A DNA stretch of 64,000 bases from Paralithodes platypus (lineage: Eukaryota; Arthropoda; Malacostraca; Decapoda; Lithodidae): positions 14,137,468-14,201,467 of the forward strand of contig CM064519.1 in assembly GCA_032716605.1 (NCBI GenBank), given 5' to 3'. How positions within the stretch are numbered: the stretch's first letter is position 1; every line of letters begins with the position of its first letter. This document shows positions 34,143-44,777 of the stretch, in pieces. Below the pieces are notes generated by a model that did not search any database, was not told the DNA's origin, and saw only the letters and a program-made list of their open reading frames with translations. The position numbers and the translations under genes are program-made.

Positions 34143-34460
34143 AACACCAATTTAGACGACACGCACAATTTGTACATATCTGCATAATTATATATACTAT
34201 CAATGCCCACCTCTTAACCCAGAGTAACAGTAACACAAAGTAGATGTCACAGATCTCTTATAGAAGGGTGACACTGTATGAGAGAGATACAGAGCGAGAG
34301 CGAGAGCGAGAGAAAGAGAAATGAGAGTGAGTGAAGGGAAAAAACACCGAATTAAAAGGCACCCAATCTACATATCTCATTAACATATCTCGCTCTACAC
34401 CTCTTGACCCAGAACAATAGCAACAAAAAGTGGCTGTCACATATATACCAATACAAGGGT
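34143..34460. repeat. Degenerate direct repeat, ~120 bp, two copies
   Basis: 34143-34275 and 34345-34460 share AACACC(A/G)AATT, CACCTCTT(A/G)ACCCAGA and AAGGGTGACACTG in the same order. The spacer contains a GAGAGCGAGA tract. Confidence 0.65.
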
Positions 34461-34633
34461 GACACTGGATATCGTGTTGTAGGTCAATAACAAACATATA
34501 CTGAATACAAACACCATATGAGGAGGAGCACTTTTTTGACCAGGTTTCGCTGATAACTTCTTCATCTGCGAAATGTTGTCAATAAAGTGACCCTCCGCAA
34601 ATGGTGTTTATTATTCATGATATCAACATTTTG

Positions 34634-34785
34634 GAGTTCATCTTAACAACAAGATATATACTGGTATTGGAGTTCATCTTAACAACAAGATATATACTGG
34701 TATTGAAAAGTTCATCTTAACAACAAGATATATACTGGTATTGGAGTTCATCTTAACAACAAGATATATACTGGTATTGAAAAGT
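34634..34785. repeat. Minisatellite, ~36-bp unit x 4
   Basis: GTTCATCTTAACAACAAGAT ATATACTGGTATT is repeated four times. Two units carry a GAAAA variant at the junction. Confidence 0.95.
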
Positions 34786-34969
34786 CACATTGATATATTC
34801 AGTTCCTTCTTCTTGACATTGTTTTTCAAAATTATACATCTATTATCATACTCATTTTCAGTGGAAATGCATTGCAAGTATATATGTTTTTGCTAAGTAT
34901 GTATGTATATCAGTTTATTGTTAACTTGCAGGCGTGAGGCTGATAAACTACAGTACAACGTTTATTCTA

Positions 34970-35222
34970 CCTTAATTACAAGGTCACATGCGACCTTTGG
35001 TGACCTTGAGGTGCCGAGTTCCCATCAACGTACATACGCAGATGCGCTTGTGGGAGTACGTGTAGGCTAGAACAAGTCGATACCTGAACAGCCTAGCTAT
35101 GCAGGGACCACGATACAATCTTCTCCATCAGGATAGCCGAAAAAACTTTAGGATTCTGGGGGACTCGAACCCTCGACCTCGCAGTCAATGTGCATCACCC
35201 TAGACCACTCGGCTAACCCGTT
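34970..35222 (-). mobile_element. SINE-3, tRNA-like head
   Basis: On the minus strand, GTAACGGGTTAGCCGAGTGG (A-box region) and GAGGGTTCGAGTCCCCC (B box) form a tRNA-like head at about 35222-35145. A non-coding body reaches to roughly 34970. The D-arm GCCGAGTGG resembles serine or leucine tRNAs. The 3' end is not certain, and no second copy is in the window. Confidence 0.6.
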
Positions 35223-35224
35223 AC

Positions 35225-35306
35225 ATTCTTAAAGTGCTTACGGTGAACTTGTCTAATGCTAGCCAGAATATAGTGAACACAATAACCAAACTCCTGGAAG
35301 GGTTAA
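35225..35306 (+). mobile_element. TTAA-C right half
   Basis: CTTGTCTAATGCTAGCCAGA...GGAAGGGTTAA matches the right arm. Its TTAA (35303-35306) is shared with the TTAA-B element that follows. Confidence 0.6.
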
Positions 35307-35643
35307 GGAGGGTCACCGTTTTTTTTTAATCTTTCTCTCCTTTTCTCTCTTTCCCTGGCTTGTATCCACTCGGCCCCATTCAGCCAACTGTTTTAAGACA
35401 ATTATCCCCATCCAGGTGTCGATATCATCCTGGCGAGCGATAGCGAGCCAGCAATGTATGGAGAAATACGGCTTCGCCGGAGACATTTTCTATCGAAAAA
35501 TGTACAAATTTAGCTTGCTGTCAAAACAAATATATATATATTTGTCTATATGATTGAGGGAGGCAAAAGGCATTACTGCCTATAGCGAGTGCCTCCCCCA
35601 TAGTTGAAAGAGTGACAGGGCCAAAATCAAGGGACGTTCGAGC

Positions 35644-35689
<46 letters not shown>

Positions 35690-35842
35690 TGTATATGCTG
35701 GCTCCCCACCGCTCACCAGGAAAATATTGACACCTGGATGAGGGTAAATGTCTTAAAACAGTAGGCTGAAGGGGGCCGAATGGATACAAGCCGAAGAGAG
35801 AGGGAGAAAAAGGTAAACAAAAAGCGAGGTGGGCTCCCTTAA
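35303..35842. mobile_element. TTAA-B foldback element carrying a LINE tail
   Basis: Left arm TTAAGGAGGGTCACCG... and right arm ...GGTGGGCTCCCTTAA. Between them, at about 35545-35645, lies the 3' end of the LINE found at 41981-43030 (TGATTGAGGGAGGCAAAAGG), flanked by (TA)n on both sides. Confidence 0.8.
35553..35645 (-). mobile_element. Orphan 3' end of Jockey-like LINE
   Basis: About 92 bp closely matching 42000-42100, where the sequence forms the 3' terminus of a longer LINE. Here it lies within a (TA)n tract in the centre of the TTAA-B element. Confidence 0.75.
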
Positions 35843-36330
35843 TATAGCCGACAGCATATAAATCAGCGTGGCCTTGATAATTGGAAAAACGAGTTAGAGA
35901 TAGCTAAAACATGGAATGGACGGACCTTGGAATTACCGAACTTGCAAAAAATAAAAATAAAAAAATAAAATGTGGATGTACATTTGTTCACTTAAGTTCT
36001 GTTCCTCATCGTGATGTGTGTGCAAGTCAAATTAGTATGAGTTAATTGCGTGTGGTTTCTTTAATTATGATCAGTTGACTAGTCAGATAAGTTAACTACT
36101 GCATAAGAAACAGCATTTGTTATTAAAGAGGTGGTACTTTCTTCTTGTGCTGGGGAGAACATTACTATCTCAGTTAAACCCACGACTGTGCCATAGGTCT
36201 TTTTTAAACTAAGTAAAATCGTCAAATATTAGCCAAAATGCTATGAAAACCCCGGCATCGTAGACCGACATAATTAGATACCTCCAAAATTGAATAACAA
36301 CAACAATTTTTTTTTATTTAATATACACGC
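35843..36330. other. Mostly unclassified, with low-copy repeat at 35980-36130
   Basis: Part resembles 11250-11445 (TGTACATTTG, AAGTTCTGTTCCTC, GTGTGGTTTCTTTAATTAT). No gene is visible. Confidence 0.4.
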
Positions 36331-36334
36331 AATA

Positions 36335-36529
36335 TTAACCCTCTGAGGATTATGACGCATTTTGACTATTTATTCTGGTCATAATTAGGCGATGTTATGC
36401 AATTTTGGGAGGATCTGTGGGAATTAAAATTAACCCTCTGACATCTATATACCCTTCCTAATCTGAATATAATAGTTCAACAATAGCCAGATTAAACTGT
36501 CTAACAACGTCATAATCCCTAAGAGTTAA
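36335..36529 (+). mobile_element. TTAA-C palindromic element (195 bp)
   Basis: It begins TTAACCCTCTGAGGATTATG and ends ATAATCCCTAAGAGTTAA. The terminal ~18 bp are near-perfect inverted repeats. Confidence 0.85.
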
Positions 36530-36673
36530 TTATCTACACATTTATATTCGGAAGGCTCGTTTAACTAAGCAGTGCGTATAAAAGGAAGAAATTACCTTAC
36601 AAGATTTTCACAAATTATGACCCCATGATTGCGGGACAAGGTTAACCAGTTTTTAGAGCTCTAGTCGACTATT

Positions 36674-36680
36674 TCATTGA

Positions 36681-36749
<69 letters not shown>

Positions 36750-36960
36750 ACATAGATACAGAGACCACACAGACCTCAAGGTCCTTACTAGGCAGTCTGG
36801 CCTTACAAACTATATATATACATATACACACATATATACACATACATACATACATACATACTTATATATACAGTATATATATACAGTATATATATACATA
36901 TATATATATACATACTGTACAGTGCACACACATACACATACTTACATACATACATACATA
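36674..36960. repeat. (GA)n and (TATACA/CATA)n microsatellites
   Basis: GAGAGT and GA at 36678-36747, then TATA/TACA/CATA tracts at 36810-36960. The last CATA tract directly joins the 3' end of the LINE below and may be its tail. Confidence 0.9.
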
Positions 36961-36966
36961 TTTTTT

Positions 36967-37242
36967 TCATATCACCCCGGCCCTCTGCAGATAGAGGTCA
37001 AGCCTTCCCTTGAAAGCGTTTATTGTGTCGCTTTCCACCACTCTCGCTGGTAGTTTATTCCACTCTGTCGCCACACTGTAGGTGAAGAAACTCTTTGTGA
37101 CATCTAGGTTTGCCTTTTTGGTTTTTAATTTCATTCCATTTCCGCGAGTTTGATTAGTATTGTTTAATGTGAATAGTGCATTTACATCGACTTTGTCGAA
37201 ACCTTTTAGTATCTTAAAGCACTCAATAAGCTGACCCCTCAA
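36967..37242 (-). pseudogene. CR1-like ORF2, C-terminal piece
   Basis: The 91 residues (RGQLIECFKILKG, FFTYSVATEWNKLP, FKGRLDLYL) are the conserved end of CR1-like ORF2 proteins, also seen at the end of the copies at 45748-46425 and 57191-58000. It is separated from the upstream frame by a frameshift near 37250-37290. Confidence 0.85.
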
Positions 37243-37291
37243 CCTCCTCTTTTTTTAATGAGAACAGGTTCAATCGTTTAAGTCTTTCTTC

Positions 37292-38323
37292 TTATGATTT
37301 ATTTCTTAATGAGGGTATCATCTTCGTCGCTCTACGCTGTACTGACTCAAGTCTTACAATGTCCTTGATCAGATAAGGTGACCAGAACTGCACACCATAT
37401 TCAAGGTGGGGCCTCACCATACTTTTGAACAGTGGCACTATTACGTTCTCATGTTTATATGTAAATTTTCGTTTAATAAAGCCCAATGCTATGTTTGCCT
37501 TATTTGCAGCTGCTATACATTGGTCGGAAGTTTTTAGGTTTTCAGATATTAGTACCCCTAGGTCTTTTACTACCGTTGCGGTTTTTATTTGTTTGCCATT
37601 CATTTCGTAATTGTATTTCATATTTCTGCTACCAACCTGCAGCACCTGACATTTATCGACATTGAAGGGCATCTGCCATTTTTTCGACCACTCTGATATC
37701 TTGTTTAAATCAGATTGCAACGAATTTCTATCATCTTCGTTCAGGACTGTATTTCCTATTTTTGTATCGTCGGCGAATTTGGAAATGGTGTTGTTTACCC
37801 CTACATCAATATCGTTAATGTGAATGAGAAACAGGACCGGTCCAAGGACTGAACCCTGTGGAACTCCACTAGTGACAGGCTCCCACTCCGATTCCACTCC
37901 ATTTATCACCACTCTCTGTCTTCTGTCTGTAACCCAATTTTTTATCCAAGAATGAATTTCACCTTTGATACCTATCCTCTCCAGTTTAGCCAATAGTTTT
38001 CGGTGAGGCACTTTGTCGAAAGCTTTTTGAAAGTCCAAGAAGATTATATCTAGTGATTTCGTCATGTCGTTATATGTGAATAGTTTGTTATAAAATTCAA
38101 TCAAATTTGTTAGGCATGACTTATTTGATCTAAAGCCGTGTTGACTATTTTTGATTAGGTTGTTTGATTCGAGGTAATCTACTATCTTATATCTAAGGAT
38201 TTTTTCCATGATTTTTCCTACAATTGAAGTTAGACTAATTGGTCTGTAATTACTTGCTTTGGCCTTTGCTACCCTTCTTGTATATCGGCGTAATGTTCGC
38301 ATCGTTCCAATCACTCGGTACAA
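37292..38323 (-). pseudogene. CR1-like ORF2, reverse transcriptase core
   Basis: The 343-residue frame holds NYRPIS (25-30), HGFR (62-65), motif A FLDFQKAFD (95-103, catalytic Asp), motif B SGVPQGSVLGP (152-162) and motif C FADD (183-186), then LGVL and the C-terminal YGVQFWSPYL region. All catalytic residues are present, so the block is loss of continuity and not of the active site. Residues before ~22 are out-of-frame sequence created by a frameshift. Confidence 0.9.
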
Positions 38324-38903
38324 TCCCCTGTAGTAATGATAAGTTAAATAGTTGTGTCAGGGGTTTTGCTATTTCGTCCTTAACATTCTTAATTATTTTC
38401 GGGTGGAGCATGTCGGGTCCCTGGGTCTTATTTACATTTAAATTACTCAATTTGCTTTGTACTTCGCTAACACTGATGGTGAAATCTCCTATCACATGAG
38501 TTGAGGTGTTATTTTCAGGGGTATGATCGATAACTTCTGTGAAAACTGAGCCAAAATATTTGTTGAGCATATTTGCCGTGTTTGTGTCACATGTTATTGT
38601 CTGGCCAGCTTCTATTAGCGGTCCGATTCCGCTTTTGATCTGTTTATTTTTATTTACGTAACTGTAGAATTTTTTGGAGTTTGTGGCACTCTCTCTGGCA
38701 ATAGTCATTTCGTAATTTTGTTTGTTCGCCCTAATTATTGTTTTCACTTCCCTTCTACTATTTTTGTACAAGTTTTTAATTACTTCAGTGTTTGTGTTAT
38801 TTTTTACAAGTTTGTGGAGTTGATTCCTTTTCCTTATTGCCTTGCCAATGTATCTACTGTACCAAGGGGGCATACTTGATTTCGTATTACGTTTTGGTTT
38901 CAT
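38250..38903 (-). pseudogene. CR1-like ORF2, linker and RT N-terminus
   Basis: 217 residues between endonuclease and RT: PPWYSRYIGKAIRKRN, KKFYSYVNKNK, VNKTQGPDMLHPKII and ANITPIYKKGSKGQSK. A frameshift at about 38260-38290 then moves into the RT core frame. The same segments exist in the copy at 44171-45791. Confidence 0.85.
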
Positions 38904-38957
38904 GGGTACAAATTGTTTATGCGCTTCTGTAATTGTAGACTTAAAATGTCCCCATAG

Positions 38958-39760
38958 TTAATTTACTTCGTTTATATTTATGAGGTTTGAGTGTATGTTT
39001 GATAGCGATTCCTTAAGTCCGTCATAATTTGCGTTTTTAAAGTCCGAAACCATTCCTGTTGTTTTTACTGTGGAATATTTGCTTATAACGTTGATTCTTA
39101 AGATTTTATGATCGGACGTTGCCAGATGTTCACCTACATCCAGGTTTGATAATAGATTTTCTTGGGTAGTGATTACGAGGTCTAATATATTCCTGTCTCG
39201 CGTCGGCTGTTTTACGTGTTGAGTCAAAAAATTGTCCTGGATGAAGCTTGTCATTAGGCGTGACTCAGCATTTTTTCCGGTCAGGGTATTCCAGTCAATT
39301 AGGGGGAGGTTATAGTCACCTAGTAAAACTGTTTCGTCGGAATTAAGTGTTTTCTCTAGTATTTCATAAAAAATTGTATCATCGGCAACAGTTACTCTCG
39401 GTGGTCGGTACGCTGTAGTGATATTTAAGTTCATGTTTTTTGTATTTATTTTGACGCACACTATTTCTGCATTACTTTCGGGGAGAGTCACCTCAACTGG
39501 GTTTAAGTAGGTTGCAACGTACATTGCACTCTTTGTTTTCCATTGTTACGGTCTTTATGATTTTTTTTATATGGCTCTATGTGATATTCAAGAAGTAGAT
39601 CTTTATTTTTAAGGTTCAGATGTGTTTCCGTTATACAAATAACGTCAACTTTCTCATTTAATAACAGACATTTGAGTTCGTCTATTTTGTTTCTTATTGA
39701 GCAGGCATTTATGGATATTATTTTTATATCATTTCTCTCAGCATGCGCTGGATTTGTTTT
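38958..39760 (-). pseudogene. CR1-like ORF2, APE-type endonuclease
   Basis: The part near 39760-39590 encodes SINACSIRNKIDEL and ICITETHL, the N-terminal endonuclease motifs. A frameshift near 39540 leads to 39524-38958 with TAYRPP, LLGDYNLPLIDW and TSDHKIL, the later catalytic motifs. Such domains nick target DNA for target-primed reverse transcription. Confidence 0.8.
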
Positions 39761-40100
39761 TCTTATTGGTGAGGATGGGTTTGGGGTTGTGACTTGAAGC
39801 CGCGGCGGGTTGTCAAATTAATTCAATTGGTTGGGTTGGCTTGGATGGGGTTGGGTGGGGTTGGTTAGTTTGTTTTGTGGTTCAGATGGGTAAATTTTCG
39901 CAACTTGTGGGCCATTGGGGTTGACGGTTTCATGTAAATGGTTGTGATGGACTTGGAAGGGTTGGGCGGGGTTATTTATTTCTCTTAACTGTGCGAGTGG
40001 GTTAGGATGCGTGAGTTTTAAACCAAAGGGGGTATTTATTTCATTAGTTTGATTGGGTGGGGTTGTGGCAGGACTTTTCCGGGGGTAGCGATGTCAATAC

Positions 40101-41110
40101 TCAGAGGAGTCTTATTAACATAGTTATCTCTCGGTCCTGACTGGCGTTGTTTTCATGGGCAGTGTAGGTTGCGTGATTTAGGGTGTCACTCATGTGCTGA
40201 ACGCCTTTTTCTGATAAATGAATGCCATCTCCGCTGTACAGGGACGAGTTCCCTACAAAGGTGGTCCAATTGTCCACATACAGTACCTTCTCTTGTTTGC
40301 ACATGACCTTGACTGCGTTGTTAATTTCTATGGCTCCATTTTGTCCGTATGAGCTTGTTTTAATCCGGGGTATGACGCCGCTTTTTTTTTTTTTTTTTTT
40401 TTTTTTTTCTATATTCCAACTACTCCCTCTCGGGCATAGGCTGAGAGCCTGTACATTCCACCGCTCAACACGGTGAAGCCCGTGAGGTCTTGTTCCAGTC
40501 TGGGGAGTGAGACATGTGAAGCATCCATCATGGCTCGAAGCAGCTCCATCTCTGAAGCGGCTGGTTGCTTCGCTCAAGTGCTTCACCGTCTCTCCCTCCA
40601 GACTCAGACCCTCACTCTCACAACGCCACCTATTGAGCAGTGAACTCACTAGGCATTGTCCCCCAATCAGGGAACAATGAGGGTATTTTTTTGGTATTTC
40701 GGTGGGCTTTGTGGTAATGCACTGATACTAGGTACAGCACAAATTCAATCCCAATAATATCTTCCCATTGACATATCGGGATTTGAACCCGGGTCCATTG
40801 GATTACCAATCCAGTGGCATGACCACTCCACCACACCTCCCCACACATTTCGTGGTCTTCCTTTTCATGACTTTAATTAGGTTCTCGAAATCTTTTTCTA
40901 TGGTCTTAATTGGGGCCTTACCTCCGTCAAAGCAGTCATTTGAGCCAACATTGACGACTACGCAGGTGCCCTCTGGTATGGCGGAGTTAGTTATGTCTTT
41001 CAAGATATGTTTGACTTTACCGCCTGGAATGAACTTTACTGACCTTTTTCCTCTGTTCTTGGTGGCAAAGGCAGCTCCTTAACCTCGCATGAGACTCACC
41101 ATAGACTAGG
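40101..41110 (-). pseudogene. CR1-like ORF1, SGNH esterase domain, split by SINE-2
   Basis: Upstream of the SINE: LVYGESHARL (block I, with GES for the usual GDS) near 41115-41090, then VVNVGSNDCF (block with G-x-N-D) near 40950. Downstream: SGVIPRIKTSSYG and GDGIHLSEKG (Asp-His block) near 40215. The order matches the esterase of CR1 ORF1 proteins. Interruptions: a frameshift near 41070 and the SINE at 40382-40842. Confidence 0.75.
40382..40842 (-). mobile_element. SINE-2 inserted in CR1 ORF1
   Basis: Minus-strand head GGGGAGGTGTGGTGGAGTGG at 40842, B box GGTTCAAATCC near 40790, body, and poly(A) seen as T at 40382-40408. The flanking ORF1 reads KTTKCV before and SGVIPRIK after. I see no target-site duplication. 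Confidence 0.85.
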
Positions 41111-41544
41111 GTGAGTTTCTTCTTCCCGCTGACTCCGTGATTTGATGGTTTCGTTGTTTTCCCGTCAGGAATTTTCTTGCCTTTCGAACTTTCTTTCACG
41201 TGGTCAGTTACCTCGTGTGCAAATCTGTTTTTGATAGGGTTACCTGGTGTCGCTTTCCCATTCCCATTCCCATTCACGTGGTCAGTTACCTCGTGTGAAA
41301 ATCTGTTTTTGATTGGGTTACCTGGTGTCGCTTTCCCATTCCCATTCACGTGGTCAGTTACCTCGTGTTCATTGTTTTCGGCGAGAACAGCAAATCTGTT
41401 TTTGATAGGGATACCTGGTGTCGCTTTCCCATTCCCTTGGGATTTGTTTTTGTTACGCCTGTTGACTACTGTCTGATATAGATCATTGGATGGGTTTTCT
41501 TTTTGAAGATTTTTAACAACGTCGACTTGCTTACTCTCTGTCAT
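41017..41544 (-). pseudogene. CR1-like ORF1, linker with internal tandem repeats
   Basis: A charged linker in which a 24-26-residue unit (KATPGNPIKNRFxHEVTDHV) occurs three times. DNA copies are spaced 78 and 72 bp (repeat starts at 41197, 41275 and 41347). It overlaps the zinc-finger frame by 14 bases out of frame, so the two were probably one ORF before a frameshift. Confidence 0.75.
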
Positions 41545-41788
41545 TTACTCGCTTTTTTAGTAAGAAATTTTGATGCGAAAGTACACCTACAGTCTCCTTT
41601 AGTGTGAGATTATCTCGCTTCAGTTCGTCAGCCTGTGCCTTGTGTGCTTCTAATGTGCACTCCAAGAGCAAAATGTTTTCACTAGTTAAACACATAAAAC
41701 ACTTGGCATTTGAATACCCATGACGCGGATACCATTCCTTGTAGTAGTTCTTGTTACAGGAGGGGCATTTAATTCTGATCGGTGCCAT
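41531..41788 (-). pseudogene. CR1-like ORF1, zinc finger and coiled coil
   Basis: 85 residues with CPSC (8-11) and CFMC (30-33), giving a C-x2-C-x18-C-x2-C zinc-binding pattern. Residues 43-82 are a predicted coiled coil (LEAHKAQADELKRDNLTLKE). The Met at 41788 is the most likely ORF1 start because the finger follows at once. Expected role: RNA binding and multimerisation in the retrotransposon particle. Confidence 0.75.
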
Positions 41789-41963
41789 GATTTGGGGTTA
41801 GTGAGGGAGAATTTGCAAAAACCAAAGGTACAAAATGTTGGAGTAGTCACTTCCCTTAAAGAGTTGTTCCGATGTTGCTGATGCAGGTTGCAAGGTGTTG
41901 GTGGGGGGTGAGAGTATGTAAAAGTAAAAAGAGATGTAAAAGCTACACGCACACCCGCATATA

Positions 41964-41980
<17 letters not shown>

Positions 41981-41996
<16 letters not shown>

Positions 41997-43028
41997 CTAT
42001 GTGATTGAGGGAGGCAAAAGGCATAACTGCCTATAGCGAGTGCCTCCCCCATAGTTGAAAGAGTGACAGGGCCAAAATCAAGGGACGTTCGAGCCAAAAT
42101 GCCTGGACACACGGAGTTTGAAGCAATTTAAGTCATAGGAAGAGGGAAAGACTGATTCTGGGAGAGAGTTCCAGAGCTCAGATGTTGAGTAGAAGAAAGT
42201 TTGAGAGTAACGTTTTCACTCTTGGGTTGGAGAGTTGCACAGAGTAGGGTGTGGGATTGAGTTGCAAGACGGGTACCACGTGCCCTACGTAAAGGAGGTG
42301 GTATGCACTGGGATAGCTCTGAGGAACACTGATTATTAGTAGCGATAGAATAGCGAGAGAGATGCAACATTGCGGCGGAGAGAGAGAGATTGCAGAGAGT
42401 TGGTGAGTGGACGGGAGTTAATGATACGAAAGGCCTTCCTTTCAACTTTGTCTAGGAGAGCGGTGTGAGAGGAACCTCCCCACACATGTGAACAATACTC
42501 AATACAAGGGCGCACTATGCCCCTGTACAGAGCAAGAAGCTGTGCAGGGGAAAAGAACCCCCTAAGGCGGTTGAGCACACCCAGCTTCTGGGAGGCTGCC
42601 TTAGCAAGACTGGTAATATGGTCCTTCCAAATGAGAGCAGAAGAAAAAGAGACACCAAGAATATTGAGAGAAGATGAAGGGTTGATTTTTGTATTGTTGA
42701 AGAATAAGGGATAGTCCGCTGGGAGATCCTGACGGGTAGATAGATGGAGAAATTGGGTTTTGGAAGCATTAAAGTTAACAAGGTTTTCTCTGCCCCAATT
42801 GGAAATAGTATTTAGATCAGAATTTAAGAGTTCTATGGCTTCATTACGTTTGTCGTTGAGGGATTGCTGGCTGGGGCGTTCTGAAAAACTAATGGAGTAG
42901 TGTAAGGTTGAGTCGTCTGCGTATGAATGGATGGGAATTAAGGTACAGTTAAGGAGATCATTTATAAAAATTAGAAAGAGAATAGGAGATAGGACAGAGC
43001 CCTGAGGAACACCGAAGTTTATAGGGTT

Positions 43029-43030
<2 letters not shown>
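41981..43030 (-). mobile_element. Jockey-like LINE, 5'-truncated, inserted in (TA)n
   Basis: The minus strand runs from within the RT (GVPQGSVLSP) to a 3' end (CCTCCCTCAATCACATAG) with a 16-bp poly(A). (TA)n tracts lie on both sides (41959-41980 and 43029-43048). The outer flanks (AGCTACACGCACACCCGCAT and AGCAGCACACGA) meet directly around a (TA)n at 46721-46796, which looks like an unoccupied site. Confidence 0.8.
42336..43028 (-). pseudogene. Jockey-like LINE RT, C-terminal half
   Basis: Motif B GVPQGSVLSPILF at the truncated start, motif C SYADDSTL, then NFNASKTQFL, LNILGVSF, LYRGIVRPCIEYCSHVWGG and RKAFRIINS. Motif A and everything upstream are missing. A frameshift near 42340 leads to the last piece (SELSQCIPPPLRRARG, 42445-42128). 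The residues encoded upstream are GA-microsatellite translation and not LINE protein. Confidence 0.85.
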
Positions 43031-43657
<627 letters not shown>

Positions 43658-43663
43658 TTTTTT

Positions 43664-43990
43664 TTTTTTTCCAGCCGACGGTAAAGTTCAACCCTTAGCT
43701 GCCGATTTTTCGACAAGTGAAGGAAAACTATTAAAGTACTATACAATTTGTATTTTGTTTTTGTGTGTTCATTGTTTTCTGTTGTGTTTTGTGTTGTCCC
43801 TATTCTTGCTCTGTCTTGAGTCGGCCACCCCCCTCCCTCCTGAGTATATAGATAGATAGACTATGCTTCTCCATCATAATTATTAATTCCAAGTTTTCAT
43901 AAATAACAGTATAATTTGTTGACTAACATTCATAATAGCTGAGTAATCAAGATGGGAGCATGCTAATTTAACATCAGCTAAACAAAATAT
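43664..43990 (+). mobile_element. MITE-F copy split by a LINE RTy tail
   Basis: The left part TTTTTCCAGCCGACGGTAAA and right part AATAGCTGAGTAATCAAGAT ...ACATCAGCTAAAC match 33893-34092. Between about 43745 and 43860 lies the RTy 3' end (GCTCTGTCTTGAGTCGGCC, then GAGTATATAGATAGATAG). ACTAT occurs on both sides of it and may be the target duplication. Confidence 0.65.
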
Positions 43991-44227
43991 AAAAAATACA
44001 AACAAAATAAGAAAATAAAAAATTGACTATAGGCGATACTTATCAGCTTAGGAGAGGCCTGAGGCGGTCCAAAAGGGTTATTGATGAGGCAGAAGAGACG
44101 TTTGGGCCGCCTAGGTTTGTATTGATATATCTTGCGTTTTTTGTGTTCGGTATGGTGACCTGTTACTCTCATGGGGCCAATCTATCAACTTGTCTGTCAG
44201 TCTCTCTCTTATTTCTCTCTCTCTCTC

Positions 44228-44668
44228 AGTAACAGCGACCATCGTACGATAACTTTCACTTTAAAGTTTACTAGTAACGAACCAAATAGTAGCATCGAAA
44301 AAGTCCCTAATTTCAAGAAAGCAAACTTCCATAAACTTAGAGCTATGTTTAAAGAAACTGACTGGAGCTTTTTAATTCACAATAACGACATAAATACATC
44401 TTGGAAGTTATTCGAAGCCACTTACCTAAAAGCAGTGCAAGACTGCATACCATCGAAAACTCGGCGTCCAGGCCATAATAATAAGCCCAAATGGTGGAAT
44501 AAAGATATTTCAAACTGCCTGCTTGCTAAAAAATTTGCTAATGATAGATTAAAATCCTCACAAAATGACGAAGAACGGCTGAAATTTGTAGAGCTACGAC
44601 GCAAAGCCAAAAAGTTAATTAAGCAAAGTAAAAAAGACCTTAGAGTTACATATTGCGAATCAAAGTAA
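44228..44668 (+). pseudogene. CR1-like ORF2, endonuclease end and linker
   Basis: SDHRTITFTL, WSFLIHNNDIN, KPKWWNKDISNCL and LRRKAKKLIKQSKK. Residues encoded before 44228 come from a CT repeat. A frameshift near 44660 leads to NPKEFYSYIRKKK in another frame, then to the RT frame. Confidence 0.8.
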
Positions 44669-44777
44669 AACAAACCCGAAAGAATTCTATAGTTATATCA
44701 GAAAGAAAAAAGTCGTTACTTCAACTGTTGGACCGTTAGTCGATGAAAATGGAGAATACACCAAAGACGAAGAACAA

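Larger units (their letters stand above)
36961..41800 (-). mobile_element. CR1-like LINE, nearly full length, inactivated
   Basis: Read on the minus strand: ORF1 from 41788 (zinc finger and coiled coil, linker with repeats, SGNH esterase) to about 40100, a short linker, then ORF2 from about 39770 (APE-type endonuclease) through RT (38903-37292) to the C-terminus at 36967, and a very short 3' UTR ending in poly(A) and (TATG)n. Frameshifts break both ORFs and a SINE-2 sits in ORF1. CR1-clade LINEs are known to carry an esterase-bearing ORF1. The placement in CR1 is by motif memory only. Confidence 0.85.

Noticed and set aside
35145..35222. Possible tRNA-Ser or tRNA-Leu gene
   Set aside because: The sequence continues into a non-tRNA body with no terminator. 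The 3' CCA-proximal pairing is poor. SINE head preferred.
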